This document shows, piece after piece, positions 18,619-27,459 of a stretch of 64,000 bases of DNA. The translations under genes and the position numbers were made by a program. The first letter of the stretch is position 1. The number at the start of each line of letters is the position of its first letter. Origin of the DNA: Clostridium tetanomorphum (GTDB lineage Bacteria; Bacillota; Clostridia; Clostridiales; Clostridiaceae); assembly GCF_017873215.1 (NCBI RefSeq), contig NZ_JAGGKA010000006.1:62001-126000 (forward strand). The letters are read 5' to 3'. Under the pieces are notes generated by a model that ran no database searches, was not told the origin of the DNA, and was given only the letters and a program-made list of their open reading frames with translations.

Positions 18619-19497
18619 CTAAGCTCTTGGATGAGTTTTCTTATATATTTCGGCAATCTTACTTTTTCTAGATATAGTAGAGTAAATTTGAGTAGCAGAC
18701 ATGTCACTATGCCCTAATAATTCTTGTACTGCCTTTATATCCGCTCCATTTTGAATTAGATGGACTGCAAAAGAGTGCCTTAATGTATAAGAATTTATCT
18801 CTTTATTAATTCCTGATAACTTAGCATATTGTTTAACTATTTTCCAAAATCCTTGTCTTGTCATTTTTGTTTTTTGAAGATTTAAAAACAAATAATCTAA
18901 ATTATAGCTATTTAAAGAAGGCCTAATTTTTAGATATTCATTTAAACAATTAACAGCATAGGATCCTATAGGTATTATTCTTTCTCTATTCTTAGTTCCC
19001 TTACACTTTATATAACATAATTTTAAATTAATATCAAACATGGTTATATTTAGTAATTCGCTCACTTTCATTCCTGTAGCATACATAACTTCTAGCATTG
19101 ACTTATCTCTTATTCCTTTTTCTGTATTTAAATCTGGTGCTTGCAATATTTTATCTACTTCTTCTATTGTTAATATTTGTGGAATATTTCTTTTTAGCTT
19201 TGGCATTTCATAATTTATAACTGGATCTTCTTCTAATATTCCCTGTTTATTTAAATACTTATAAAAATTTCTTATAGAAACTATGTTTCTTACTATAGAA
19301 GAATTAGCTTTTTTACTTTTTTGAAGCTCCTGTACATATGCCATTATAGTTACTTCTTCTACTAATTTTATATCTTCTTTTCTATCTTTTAGAAACTCAT
19401 AAAATTTCTTAATGTCTCTTTCATATGCATCTAATGTATTTTTGCTTAATTTTCTTCCTTTTAAAAAATTTATATACTTGTTTATTAATTCATCCAT
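18619..19497 (-). CDS. Tyrosine recombinase, XerD-like, with two altered catalytic positions
   Basis: A 292-aa integrase-fold protein ending THPRA as in E. coli XerD. The N-terminal SAM-like domain (residues 1-85) is followed by the catalytic domain. Seen: the [11 protein letters not shown] beta-hairpin lysine, LRHSFAVHL (Arg II), LLGHSD (His) and the nucleophile region ATQIYST. Odd: the first catalytic Arg, normally in ATGLRVSEL, is Lys (ATGMKVSEL), and the His normally two residues before LRH is Tyr (SYTLRH). It occupies the same place as ripX/xerD next to spoIIM and pnp in Bacillus. Confidence 0.85.
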   Translation of the reverse strand: MDELINKYINFLKGRKLSKNTLDAYERDIKKFYEFLKDRKEDIKLVEEVTIMAYVQELQKSKKANSSIVRNIVSIRNFYKYLNKQGILEEDPVINYEMPKLKRNIPQILTIEEVDKILQAPDLNTEKGIRDKSMLEVMYATGMKVSELLNITMFDINLKLCYIKCKGTKNRERIIPIGSYAVNCLNEYLKIRPSLNSYNLDYLFLNLQKTKMTRQGFWKIVKQYAKLSGINKEINSYTLRHSFAVHLIQNGADIKAVQELLGHSDMSATQIYSTISRKSKIAEIYKKTHPRA

Positions 19498-19561
19498 AGT
19501 ATTTCTCCTACTATAATCTATTTTTCTATTATATTAATTCAACAAAAGAGAAAAAAAACCT

Positions 19562-19795
19562 TCACATCTTTACAAATTCATTGAAAATATATATATAATT
19601 ATATAATATTTTTTTATTTTTGGTAATTATATTGTAAACTAAAATACTGTTATGATGAATACTTATCTTTTCTAAATATTTATATAATATGTAATCTATT
19701 ACTTTGGGAAGAAACTCTCCTAAAACTAACAATATAAAAAAACATTTTAATATACATATAAAAAATTCTATTAGATATATATTGTTTTCTCTCAT
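19562..19795 (-). CDS. Small membrane protein in the YqzK position
   Basis: A 77-aa protein with one N-terminal hydrophobic segment (YLIEFFICILKCFFILLVLG) and a basic, tyrosine-rich tail. The ATG at 19795 has GGAGAG about 7 nt upstream; the longer frame starts with TTG and no RBS. B. subtilis YqzK, also about 77 aa with one membrane segment, lies between spoIIM and xerD. I infer positional equivalence, not proven homology. Function is unknown. Confidence 0.65.
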   Translation of the reverse strand: MRENNIYLIEFFICILKCFFILLVLGEFLPKVIDYILYKYLEKISIHHNSILVYNIITKNKKILYNYIYIFNEFVKM

Positions 19796-19828
19796 ATTGT
19801 CACTCTCCAAAATCAAATTTATTTCCTA

Positions 19829-20455
19829 TTAAATAATTATTTTTAGTATGTTAGGTGTTCCATAGGCTTCAAAAATAAATCCTAAAAACATAATGAGGAC
19901 TATAAATAGAAAAGATAATGAATATGAAAAAACTCTAATCCACAATCCATTATTGGTTCTTTTTCCAATTCTTTCTCTTAAAAAATTAAGTGAAAACTCC
20001 ATAGCCAGTACTGATGATAATATTATACAGGGTATATAAATTACATTTTGCGGAATCACTGTTAACAATGATATTAATAAGCCTTTCGTTCCAACACTGT
20101 TAATCATAATACTAACTGTAAATCCTAAAGTATATCCTTTTATTAAATCTATAATGAGAATTATAGGAATTCCTATCATAGTCATACCTAAAAACCAAAT
20201 TAATATTATAAATGGCATATTATTTTTTATAGTTCCTAACAAAACAGTTTTATAATCTATATCTCTATTTCCTATATATTCTGTAAAACTAGTTATATAG
20301 CTTAAAAGATCATTTTTATATACTTCACCCATATACTTAACACTATATATTCCTAAAACTATTCCTGTAAAAATACACAGTAAACTTATTATGTAAAGCC
20401 AAAAATTTTCTTGTAAATGTCCACCAAATTCACTTGTTAATCCATTTTTTATCAT
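19829..20455 (-). CDS. spoIIM: Stage II sporulation protein M
   Basis: A 208-aa membrane protein of the SpoIIM family, with five hydrophobic segments. In sporulation SpoIIM joins SpoIID and SpoIIP in the septal peptidoglycan-remodelling machine that drives engulfment. Typical segments are FLGMTMIGIPIILIIDLIKGYTLGF and LTVIPQNVIYIPCIILSS. It is first of a run spoIIM - small membrane gene - xerD. A GGGGGA RBS precedes the ATG and a sigma-E-like promoter lies 57-86 nt upstream. Confidence 0.93.
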   Translation of the reverse strand: MIKNGLTSEFGGHLQENFWLYIISLLCIFTGIVLGIYSVKYMGEVYKNDLLSYITSFTEYIGNRDIDYKTVLLGTIKNNMPFIILIWFLGMTMIGIPIILIIDLIKGYTLGFTVSIMINSVGTKGLLISLLTVIPQNVIYIPCIILSSVLAMEFSLNFLRERIGKRTNNGLWIRVFSYSLSFLFIVLIMFLGFIFEAYGTPNILKIII

Positions 20456-20511
20456 ATATATCCCCCTTTGTTATTTATCTTTTTCAAAGCAAAATATTAT
20501 CTATCTTTTTA

Positions 20512-20541
20512 TATTTATGATTTTTATAATAACTATATGAA
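20512..20541 (-). promoter_or_regulatory. Sigma-E-type promoter of spoIIM
   Basis: On the minus strand TTCATATA (20541-20534), 14 bp, CATAAATA (20519-20512). These match the Bacillus sigma-E boxes (KMATATT, CATAHANT) with one or two mismatches. SpoIIM is a known sigma-E regulon member in Bacillus. Confidence 0.5.
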
Positions 20542-20629
20542 TATTAATATTTAAGCTTCTCAATTATAAAGAATAATTTTTATACTAAATAAATTTATTT
20601 TGCACATAATAACATGGAGGTGATTAATT

Positions 20630-21094
20630 ATGATATCTACTATAAGCAAAAAAATAATTCCTTTTCTTTTAGTATCTTTTATATCCTTAAATATAACAGC
20701 ATGTACAAATAAAACTACACCACCACCTTCTGACACTGGTAATAAAACTGTAGAAAAAACAAATGATTTATCGTCTAGAGCAGATAAAATAGCAAAAGAA
20801 TTAATTACTATAAAAGGAATAAAGAGTGCTAATGTGGTAATTTCTGAAGAAAGGGCTCTTGTAGGTGTAAATTTAGATGAAAAAGCAGAAGGAACTTTAA
20901 CAGATAACCTTAAAAATGAAGTAGATAAAAAGGTAAAATCAGTAGATCCTAAAATAAAAACTGTAGCTGTATCTGCAGATCCAGATGTAATCCAAAGGAT
21001 CACTAATGTTGGAAAAGGAATTAATGAAGGAAAACCTTTATCTGAATTTGGAAATGAAATAGAAGAAATTTTTAGAAGGATTATGCCTAAATAA
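20630..21094 (+). CDS. YhcN/YlaJ family sporulation lipoprotein
   Basis: A 154-aa lipoprotein: signal IIPFLLVSFISLNITAC with the lipobox Cys near residue 21, a Pro/Thr linker, then a BON-like fold (RADKIAKELITIKGIKSANVVIS ... ALVGVNLD). This is the arrangement of YhcN/YlaJ proteins of the spore inner membrane and cortex. A GGAGGTGAT RBS precedes the ATG. It is a single-gene unit, divergent from spoIIM and convergent with spo0A. Confidence 0.88.
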   Translation: MISTISKKIIPFLLVSFISLNITACTNKTTPPPSDTGNKTVEKTNDLSSRADKIAKELITIKGIKSANVVISEERALVGVNLDEKAEGTLTDNLKNEVDKKVKSVDPKIKTVAVSADPDVIQRITNVGKGINEGKPLSEFGNEIEEIFRRIMPK

Positions 21095-21099
21095 AGTAA

Positions 21100-21148
21100 A
21101 ATTAAAAATACTCCTTTAGTTAAATAAAACTAAGGAGTATTTTTAATT
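21100..21148. terminator. Bidirectional terminator between the YhcN-like gene and spo0A
   Basis: AATTAAAAATACTCCTTAGTT-type arms pair almost perfectly around a short AT loop, with A and T tracts at both ends. Confidence 0.85.
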
Positions 21149-21161
21149 GAAATTTGTTACT

Positions 21162-21977
21162 TTAAGACACCCTATTCTTTAATCTTAATTTATCTGCTAC
21201 CATAGCAATAAACTCTGAGTTTGTTGGCTTACCTTTATCATTATGTATTGTATATCCAAATATCCTATTTATTGTGTCAACTTGTCCTCTAGACCATGCT
21301 ACTTCTATAGCATGTCTTATAGCTCTTTCTACACGACTGGCTGTTGTATTATATTTTTTGGCTATTGATGGATAAAGTTCTTTAGTTACTGCTGATAAAA
21401 GTTCCATATCATTTACTACCATAGTTATAGCTTCTCTCAAATACATATATCCTTTAATGTGTGCTGGTACACCAATTTCATGAATTATATTTGTTATTTC
21501 TGCTTCTAGATCTATGGGTTCATTTCTATTTATTCTTATTTCACTACTTTCTATTACTGGAATTGTTCTTTTAACTTCATCACCACTTGAAATTGTATTA
21601 TTAAACATCTGTCTTATTCTTTTCGTGAAAACATCCATATCAAATGGCTTTACCACATAATAATCAGCACCTAAAGTAATAGCTCTTTGAGTTATCTTAT
21701 CCTGTCCTACAGCTGATAATACAATTATTCTTGGCATTGGTTCTATATCCATGCTATTTAATTTTTCTAGTACACCTAAACCATCAAGATGTGGCATTAT
21801 AATATCCAATACAACTAAATCTGGTTTCTTTTCTTCTATTAACTTTAATGCTTCAACTCCATCTTTTGCTACACCAACTACTACAATATCTCTTTGATTT
21901 AAAAGATAATCATTAAGAATATTACAAAACTCCTTATTATCATCAGCAATAACCACACTAATCTTTGAATCTTCCAT
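21162..21977 (-). CDS. spo0A: Sporulation master regulator Spo0A
   Basis: A 271-aa response regulator. The receiver domain (residues 5-125) has the acidic pocket DD, the phospho-acceptor in LVVLDIIMP and the switch Lys in VVKPFD. The C-terminal DNA-binding domain has the recognition helix region [19 protein letters not shown]. The start ATG at 21977 follows AAAGGGGAG; the longer reading to 22034 runs into the promoter. The order spoIVB-spo0A is conserved in spore formers. A hairpin separates the two, so spo0A has its own promoter. Confidence 0.97.
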   Translation of the reverse strand: MEDSKISVVIADDNKEFCNILNDYLLNQRDIVVVGVAKDGVEALKLIEEKKPDLVVLDIIMPHLDGLGVLEKLNSMDIEPMPRIIVLSAVGQDKITQRAITLGADYYVVKPFDMDVFTKRIRQMFNNTISSGDEVKRTIPVIESSEIRINRNEPIDLEAEITNIIHEIGVPAHIKGYMYLREAITMVVNDMELLSAVTKELYPSIAKKYNTTASRVERAIRHAIEVAWSRGQVDTINRIFGYTIHNDKGKPTNSEFIAMVADKLRLKNRVS

Positions 21978-22025
21978 AAAACTACTCCCCTTTACAATAA
22001 ATTCCCATATCTTAGCAATTAATAA

Positions 22026-22050
22026 ATTCGACAAAAGAATGATAATTCCT
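22026..22050 (-). promoter_or_regulatory. Sigma-H-type promoter of spo0A with an overlapping 0A box
   Basis: Minus-strand AGGAATT (22050-22044), 11 bp, then GTCGAAT (22032-22026). This fits the Bacillus sigma-H consensus RnAGGAwWW-N11-12-RnnGAAT at every position. The -10 contains TGTCGAA (22033-22027), an exact core 0A box, so Spo0A probably binds over its own promoter. Confidence 0.72.
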
Positions 22051-22085
22051 TCTTAAACAAGAAAATATTTTCAATTAACTATATA

Positions 22086-22121
22086 AAATAATAGATAGCA
22101 GTAGAAGCTATCTATTATTTT
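22086..22121 (-). terminator. Terminator between spoIVB and spo0A
   Basis: AATAATAGATAGC/GCTATCTATTATT with a 7-nt loop and a T-rich tail, 26 nt after the spoIVB stop. Confidence 0.8.
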
Positions 22122-22146
22122 GATTCTATGTGTAATGAATAGACTT

Positions 22147-23358
22147 TTATTTTAATATATCAGCATCCTTAAGCATCCATTCAATATAAATTCCATACCC
22201 TGTATCTGGTTTATTTATTAATACATGAGTTACTGCTCCAATTATTTTATTATCTTGAATTATTGGACTTCCACTCATACCTTGAACTATTCCGCCAGTC
22301 TTTTCTAAAAGTTCTTTATCAGTAACTTTTATTACCATACTCTTAGGCCCAGGTGAATTCTGAGGTAATAACTTTTCTACCATTATATTATACAACTTAG
22401 GCTCACTTCCGTCAATTGTTGTATAAATTTGAGCTGGTCCTTCCTTTATTTCGTCTCTTAAAGCCAATTTCATTTTTTTATTGTTTTTATTCTTTATAGG
22501 AAGATTGCTTTTTCCAAATATTCCACACTGTGTATTCTTAATTATCTGTCCTAATACTACATCTTCGTCAATAAATATACCTTTTAATTCTCCTGGCGTT
22601 CCTCTTACTCCTTTTCTTACAGAAACTATGGATGAATTAACTATTTGTCCTGAATTTACATTTAATATTGTTCCTGTATCTACATCAGTTATAGGATGGC
22701 CTAAAGCTGCAAAAGTACCTGTTTTATTATCATAAAAAGTTAATGTACCTACTCCCGCAGTAGAATCCCTTATCCATAGCCCTATTTTGTATTGATTATC
22801 TTTTGATTTTACAGGTTTTACTTTTTTCTTCAAAGTAGTTCCTTTTCTTTCTATTGTAACTTCTATTTCTTTTCCTTCACATTCATTAATTAAGGAAGCT
22901 GCTTTCTCTGAATTTATAACTTTTTTATTATTTATTTCTACTATACTATCTCCTATTTCAAGACCTGCTTCAGATGCTGGACTTGTTACTTTCCCATTAT
23001 CTGTATCTAAATCTGATAACGCAACTATTAGTACACCTTTCGTATTAAGTTTAACTCCTATTGGCTGTCCTCCAGGATATACTGATAATTCATTAGGTAT
23101 TGATTTTATAGCTACAGATTTTACTTTAAATATTCCAAGTAAACTTACATCTGCATTTTGATCAGTTCCAGTTACTCCTTTTGAAGTATTAACACTATCA
23201 TCTTTCACCAACTTTACAATATTATTAGATTTTAATGATTTACCTTCTCTTAAAAATATAGTAGTTGGTACATTAAAAGCTTTGTAATAGGCAACTAAAG
23301 TTATTAACAGGATGGATATTATAAAAGGATAAATAAACTTATTTTTTTTATTTTTCAT
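22147..23358 (-). CDS. spoIVB: SpoIVB signalling peptidase (S55)
   Basis: A 403-aa forespore-secreted serine peptidase that triggers pro-sigma-K processing or later spore steps. Order: N-terminal membrane anchor (residues 7-24), a beta domain with GGQPIGVKLNTKGVL, a PDZ domain (about 105-190, SPASEAGLEIGDSIVEI), then the S55 domain with the catalytic His in AALGHPITD and the Ser in GMSGSPII. An AGGAGG RBS and a forespore-type promoter lie upstream. Confidence 0.96.
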   Translation of the reverse strand: MKNKKNKFIYPFIISILLITLVAYYKAFNVPTTIFLREGKSLKSNNIVKLVKDDSVNTSKGVTGTDQNADVSLLGIFKVKSVAIKSIPNELSVYPGGQPIGVKLNTKGVLIVALSDLDTDNGKVTSPASEAGLEIGDSIVEINNKKVINSEKAASLINECEGKEIEVTIERKGTTLKKKVKPVKSKDNQYKIGLWIRDSTAGVGTLTFYDNKTGTFAALGHPITDVDTGTILNVNSGQIVNSSIVSVRKGVRGTPGELKGIFIDEDVVLGQIIKNTQCGIFGKSNLPIKNKNNKKMKLALRDEIKEGPAQIYTTIDGSEPKLYNIMVEKLLPQNSPGPKSMVIKVTDKELLEKTGGIVQGMSGSPIIQDNKIIGAVTHVLINKPDTGYGIYIEWMLKDADILK

Positions 23359-23393
23359 GCTTATACCTCCTGTTTGTTTCCTTTGTATATTTT

Positions 23394-23423
23394 TAAGTTG
23401 CCCTGTGCAAGCTCTTCTTATGC
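23394..23423 (-). promoter_or_regulatory. Sigma-F/G-type promoter of spoIVB
   Basis: Minus-strand GCATA (23423-23419), 15 bp, GGGCAACTTA (23403-23394). The -35 is perfect and the -10 has one mismatch to the Bacillus sigma-F consensus GGNNANAHTR. It begins 36 nt upstream of the ATG. Confidence 0.55.
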
Positions 23424-23485
23424 TATAATATCTTTGTATAAGTAGTTAACAATTACTTTTAAAAACTAAATTTAAGAGTAAAAAT

Positions 23486-23522
23486 AAAAAGGTTACAATA
23501 ATATTAATATTGTAACCCTTTT
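23486..23522 (-). terminator. Terminator of the recN operon
   Basis: AAAAGGGTTACAATA pairs with TATTGTAACCTTTTT around a 4-6-nt loop, with a T run on the minus strand. It closes the long cluster that ends with recN. Confidence 0.85.
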
Positions 23523-23594
23523 AGTAAAAAATATATCAATATGTAATTATGCAATTATAAATATTTTTTTACATCTGAGATATGCTTATTACAA

Positions 23595-25292
23595 TTATGA
23601 TAATAATTGTAATTTTTTTTCATCTGCCATGTTAATCATTTCTTGAGCATTTTTTATTGTCAATTCTGTTACTTCTGTTCCTCCTATCATCCTTGCTATC
23701 TCTGCTTCTTTTTCTTGTTTACTTAGTTTCTTAATTAAAGTATAAGTTTTATTATCCAATACTTTTTTAGATACTTGATAGTGATTATCTGATATACAAG
23801 CTATTTGAGGAAGATGAGTTACACAAAACACTTGATGTAAGCCAGATATACTGTACATTTTTTCAGCTACACTTTGAGCAATTCTTCCACTTATTCCTGT
23901 ATCTATTTCATCAAAAATAACAGTAGGGATCTTGTCCTTATCTACAAATACAGTCTTTAATGCTAACATTATTCTTGAAAGCTCTCCACCAGATACTATC
24001 TTCTCTAAAGGCTTTAATGGTTCTCCAGGATTTGTAGATATTAAAAATTGAACTTTATCCAATCCATTTTCATTAAATTCTTCTTTTAATTCTATGGATA
24101 TTTTAAACACACTCTTCTCTAATCCAATATAACTTAACTCTTCTTTTATTTTTTTCTCTAGCATATCTCCTATACTTAATCTTATATTATGAATTTCCAT
24201 AGCCTTATGTTTAAGTTTATCTAACAATGCTTTCTTTTTATTATTTAATTCTTCAATTATTTGGCCACTATTTATAAGTTCTTCATATTGATGAGTTATC
24301 TTATCTCTATATTCTAATATACTTTTTATATCTGGAGCATATTTCTTTTTTAATGAAGCTATTTGAAACAATCTACTATTTATAGAATTTAACTCTTCTT
24401 CATCATAATATGTTTCATCTTTTATTTTCCTTATTGCTTCTATATTTTCTTCTATATTATAATATATTTCTTCTAAAGAATTGCTTATATTCTCTATTTT
24501 ACACATATGCATTTGTACAGATTTTAACTCTTTTACAATAGTTCCTATACTATCCAATATAGATAATGTATTTTCATCTCCATTATAAAGATTTTGATAA
24601 CTAAAATTTAACACTTTGCTTATCTTTTCTGCATTAGATAATACATCATAGTTTTCTTGTAATTCTTTTTCTTCCCCAATTTTAAAATTAGCATTATTTA
24701 TTTCATCTATTTGAAATTTTAAAAAATCAATTATTTTTTCTCTTTCTCCATCTTCTCCTGAAAGCTCAATTATCTTTTTATCAATTTCTTTTAACTCTTC
24801 ATAATACTTCTTATAACAACATAGCAGCTCTAAAATATTTTTCTCTCCAAAATAATCTAAGTATAAAATATGTTTTGAAGAATCTAAAAGATTTTGATTT
24901 TCATGTTGTCCATGTATATCTAATAAAGTTTCTGTTATAAGTTTTAATTGTGAAATTAAAATAGATCTACCATTTACTTTAGTTATACTTTTACCTGATT
25001 GAAAAGTTTCTCTGCTTATAATTATCCAGTCTTCATATTCTATTCCTTGCTTAATAAGCTCTTCTTTTGATTTTTCATTTTGAAGCGTAAATATTGCCTC
25101 AACAAAAGTTTTATCTGTGCCTGTTCTTATTAAGTCCTTATTAAATTTCCCTCCAAGCACATAATTAATAGCGTCAATTAATATAGATTTACCTGCACCA
25201 GTTTCTCCAGATAAAACATTGAATCCATTTTCAAAAGAAATACTTAAATCTTCTATTAAAGCAAAATTCTTAATATTTAATTGAAGGAGCAC
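23595..25292 (-). CDS. recN: DNA repair protein RecN
   Basis: A 565-aa SMC-like ATPase acting early at double-strand breaks. Walker A is GETGAGKSILIDA; the ABC signature is VSGGELSRIMLALK; Walker B is PTVIFDEIDTGISG. Long coiled-coil arms occupy residues 150-370. The gene starts 12 nt after argR, an arrangement conserved in Firmicutes. Confidence 0.96.
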   Translation of the reverse strand: MLLQLNIKNFALIEDLSISFENGFNVLSGETGAGKSILIDAINYVLGGKFNKDLIRTGTDKTFVEAIFTLQNEKSKEELIKQGIEYEDWIIISRETFQSGKSITKVNGRSILISQLKLITETLLDIHGQHENQNLLDSSKHILYLDYFGEKNILELLCCYKKYYEELKEIDKKIIELSGEDGEREKIIDFLKFQIDEINNANFKIGEEKELQENYDVLSNAEKISKVLNFSYQNLYNGDENTLSILDSIGTIVKELKSVQMHMCKIENISNSLEEIYYNIEENIEAIRKIKDETYYDEEELNSINSRLFQIASLKKKYAPDIKSILEYRDKITHQYEELINSGQIIEELNNKKKALLDKLKHKAMEIHNIRLSIGDMLEKKIKEELSYIGLEKSVFKISIELKEEFNENGLDKVQFLISTNPGEPLKPLEKIVSGGELSRIMLALKTVFVDKDKIPTVIFDEIDTGISGRIAQSVAEKMYSISGLHQVFCVTHLPQIACISDNHYQVSKKVLDNKTYTLIKKLSKQEKEAEIARMIGGTEVTELTIKNAQEMINMADEKKLQLLS

Positions 25293-25303
25293 CCTTAATC
25301 CTC

Positions 25304-25756
25304 CTATTCTGTAATCATTTTTTTCATCCTTTGAGTTATTTCAATCGCTTGCTCATTAGTTCTTGTCATTACAAAGATGGTATTGTCTCCTGCTAAGCTT
25401 CCAGCTATTCCCTCAAAATTCAAAGAATCAATAGCTTCAGCAGCTGCAGAAGCTGATCCTGATAGGGTTTTTATAACTACAAAGTTTGATACATTCTCTA
25501 CAGTAACCACAGACTGTGAAAAAATATTCACAAGTTTATTAGAAAGATAATTTTCCGTATGGCTTATAGTTGAATATTTATACTTACCATTACTAGACAG
25601 TACTTTTATAAGCTTTAATTCTTTTATATCTCTTGATACTGTAGCTTGAGTTACATTCATACCCGATTTTCTTAATTCTTCCGCTAATTCTTCTTGAGTT
25701 TCTATATCCCTTGAAGTAATTAACTCCAATATTTTAGCATGACGGGTTACTTTCAT
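25304..25756 (-). CDS. argR: Arginine repressor ArgR
   Basis: A 150-aa regulator: N-terminal winged helix (ARILELI-type start, then VTQATVSRDIKELKLIKV) and a C-terminal hexamerisation/arginine-binding domain with SGSASAAAEAIDSL and AGDNTIFV, including the GDNT loop that binds L-arginine. It lies between nadK and recN. Confidence 0.95.
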   Translation of the reverse strand: MKVTRHAKILELITSRDIETQEELAEELRKSGMNVTQATVSRDIKELKLIKVLSSNGKYKYSTISHTENYLSNKLVNIFSQSVVTVENVSNFVVIKTLSGSASAAAEAIDSLNFEGIAGSLAGDNTIFVMTRTNEQAIEITQRMKKMITE

Positions 25757-25783
25757 ATAATTTCACCTTCACCTTCTTAAAGT

Positions 25784-26614
25784 TTATAAATGTAGTTTTT
25801 TTCTTAATATGTTAAAATAATCGTTATGCTCCTCTTTTAATTTTATAAGTTTACACTTATAAGGTGAAGAACATATATCCACATATTTAGTGTCGTCTAA
25901 ATTTATAATTTCCTGACCATCCACAGCTAAATGTACATCTCCACGTTTTCTTTCCATAATAACTTTTATACTGCAGTCTCCATTAAGTACTATACTTCTC
26001 ACTCCTAAAGAATGTGAACATATAGGTGTTAAAGAAATAACATCTAATGTAGGATATATAATAGGTCCTCCAGCAGATAACGAGTAAGCTGTAGATCCAG
26101 TAGGAGTAGATATTATTACTCCATCAGAAACAAATGTTGTATAATAATTATTGTCTATATAAATTTTACATTTTACAACTCTACCAATTACTCCCTTTGC
26201 AACTACTATATCGTTTAATCCATGAAATACTTTTATTTCATTCTTAAGTTCTACTTTGCACTGAAGCATTTTTCTTTCTTCTATGTAATAATCATTATTT
26301 AATATGCTTTTTATCGCATAAAAAAAATTTGAACTATCTACTTCTGTTAAAAAACCTAAATGTCCTACATTTATTCCTAAAATCGGTACATTATATTTAG
26401 CCAGAAACTTTGACGCTTTTAAGATGGTTCCATCACCACCAAGAACTATAGCTGCATCTAATTTTCTAGTATCTTCACTATCCAATCCTATAGAATCTTT
26501 ATATATTTTAACATTAACATCATAATAGTTTTTTTTTATATTTTCAACTATTCTTTCTAATATTTCTCCTCCAGCATCCTTATTAGTATTAACATTAATA
26601 CCTATAATCTTCAT
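25784..26614 (-). CDS. nadK: NAD kinase
   Basis: Phosphorylates NAD to NADP. About 276 aa, with the GGDGT motif (VLGGDGTILKA), GVNVGHLGFLTE-like sequence and STPTGSTAYSLSAGGP. The ATG at 26614 lies 1 nt after the tlyA stop; an ATG five codons earlier (26629) would overlap tlyA by 14 nt. Neither has a strong RBS, so translation is probably coupled to tlyA. Confidence 0.95.
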   Translation of the reverse strand: MKIIGINVNTNKDAGGEILERIVENIKKNYYDVNVKIYKDSIGLDSEDTRKLDAAIVLGGDGTILKASKFLAKYNVPILGINVGHLGFLTEVDSSNFFYAIKSILNNDYYIEERKMLQCKVELKNEIKVFHGLNDIVVAKGVIGRVVKCKIYIDNNYYTTFVSDGVIISTPTGSTAYSLSAGGPIIYPTLDVISLTPICSHSLGVRSIVLNGDCSIKVIMERKRGDVHLAVDGQEIINLDDTKYVDICSSPYKCKLIKLKEEHNDYFNILRKKLHL

Positions 26615-26615
26615 G

Positions 26616-27437
26616 TTATAATTTTTCATCTAACTTTCTATGAGATAATTCTACTATTTCATATACACTATCCATTGAAAAAGTTTCCTCATATTTTTTA
26701 TCTTTAGTAAAATATATAAGATATTCTATATTTCCTTCTGGTCCCTTTATGGGAGAATACTGGAGTCCTATTATTTTAACTTGTAATTCTTTTAAAAATT
26801 TAATTATTTTTGAAATAACTTCTTCATGAGTACTTTTTTCTCTAACAACTCCTTTTTTGCCTACTTTTTCTCTTCCAGCCTCAAATTGAGGTTTTATAAG
26901 AGCTACCATAGAACCTTTTTCATCTAGAATGTTTAATGCAGCAGGTATAACTTTTTCTAAAGATATAAAGGAGACATCGATACTTCCAAAATCCGCATAT
27001 TCACCTATTTGTTCTAAAGTAACATATCTAAAATTAGTTCTTTCCATACATACCACTCTAGGATCTGTTCTAAGCTTCCAAGCTAATTGTCCATACCCAA
27101 CATCAATTGAGAATACCTTTTTAGCTCCATTTTGAAGCATACAGTCAGTAAAACCTCCTGTTGATGCTCCAATATCAAGACATATTTTATCCTTTAGTGT
27201 AATATCAAAACTTTTTATAGCTTTTTCTAATTTATAACCACCACGACTAACATAAGGCATTTTTTGCCCTTTAAATTCTATATTAGCGCTTTCCTTTATT
27301 TTCTCTCCACATTTATCAACTCTAATACCATTAACAAATATTTCTCCTGCCATTATACTAGCTCTAGCTTTTTCTCTAGAAGAAAAAAGTCCTTTCTCCA
27401 CAAGTAAAACATCAAGCCTAACTTTTACTTCAGCCAT
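26616..27437 (-). CDS. tlyA: TlyA/YqxC family rRNA 2'-O-methyltransferase
   Basis: A 273-aa protein with an N-terminal S4 RNA-binding domain (RLDVLLVEKGLFSSREKARASIMAG) and a FtsJ-like methyltransferase domain. The SAM-binding motif is CLDIGASTGGFTDCMLQNGA, and the catalytic Lys/Asp positions appear as KPQFEAGREKVGKKGVV. TlyA enzymes methylate 16S/23S rRNA. In Firmicutes it is fixed between dxs and nadK, as here. Confidence 0.93.
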   Translation of the reverse strand: MAEVKVRLDVLLVEKGLFSSREKARASIMAGEIFVNGIRVDKCGEKIKESANIEFKGQKMPYVSRGGYKLEKAIKSFDITLKDKICLDIGASTGGFTDCMLQNGAKKVFSIDVGYGQLAWKLRTDPRVVCMERTNFRYVTLEQIGEYADFGSIDVSFISLEKVIPAALNILDEKGSMVALIKPQFEAGREKVGKKGVVREKSTHEEVISKIIKFLKELQVKIIGLQYSPIKGPEGNIEYLIYFTKDKKYEETFSMDSVYEIVELSHRKLDEKL

Positions 27438-27459
27438 ATTTAACCCCTTTTCTATTAGC

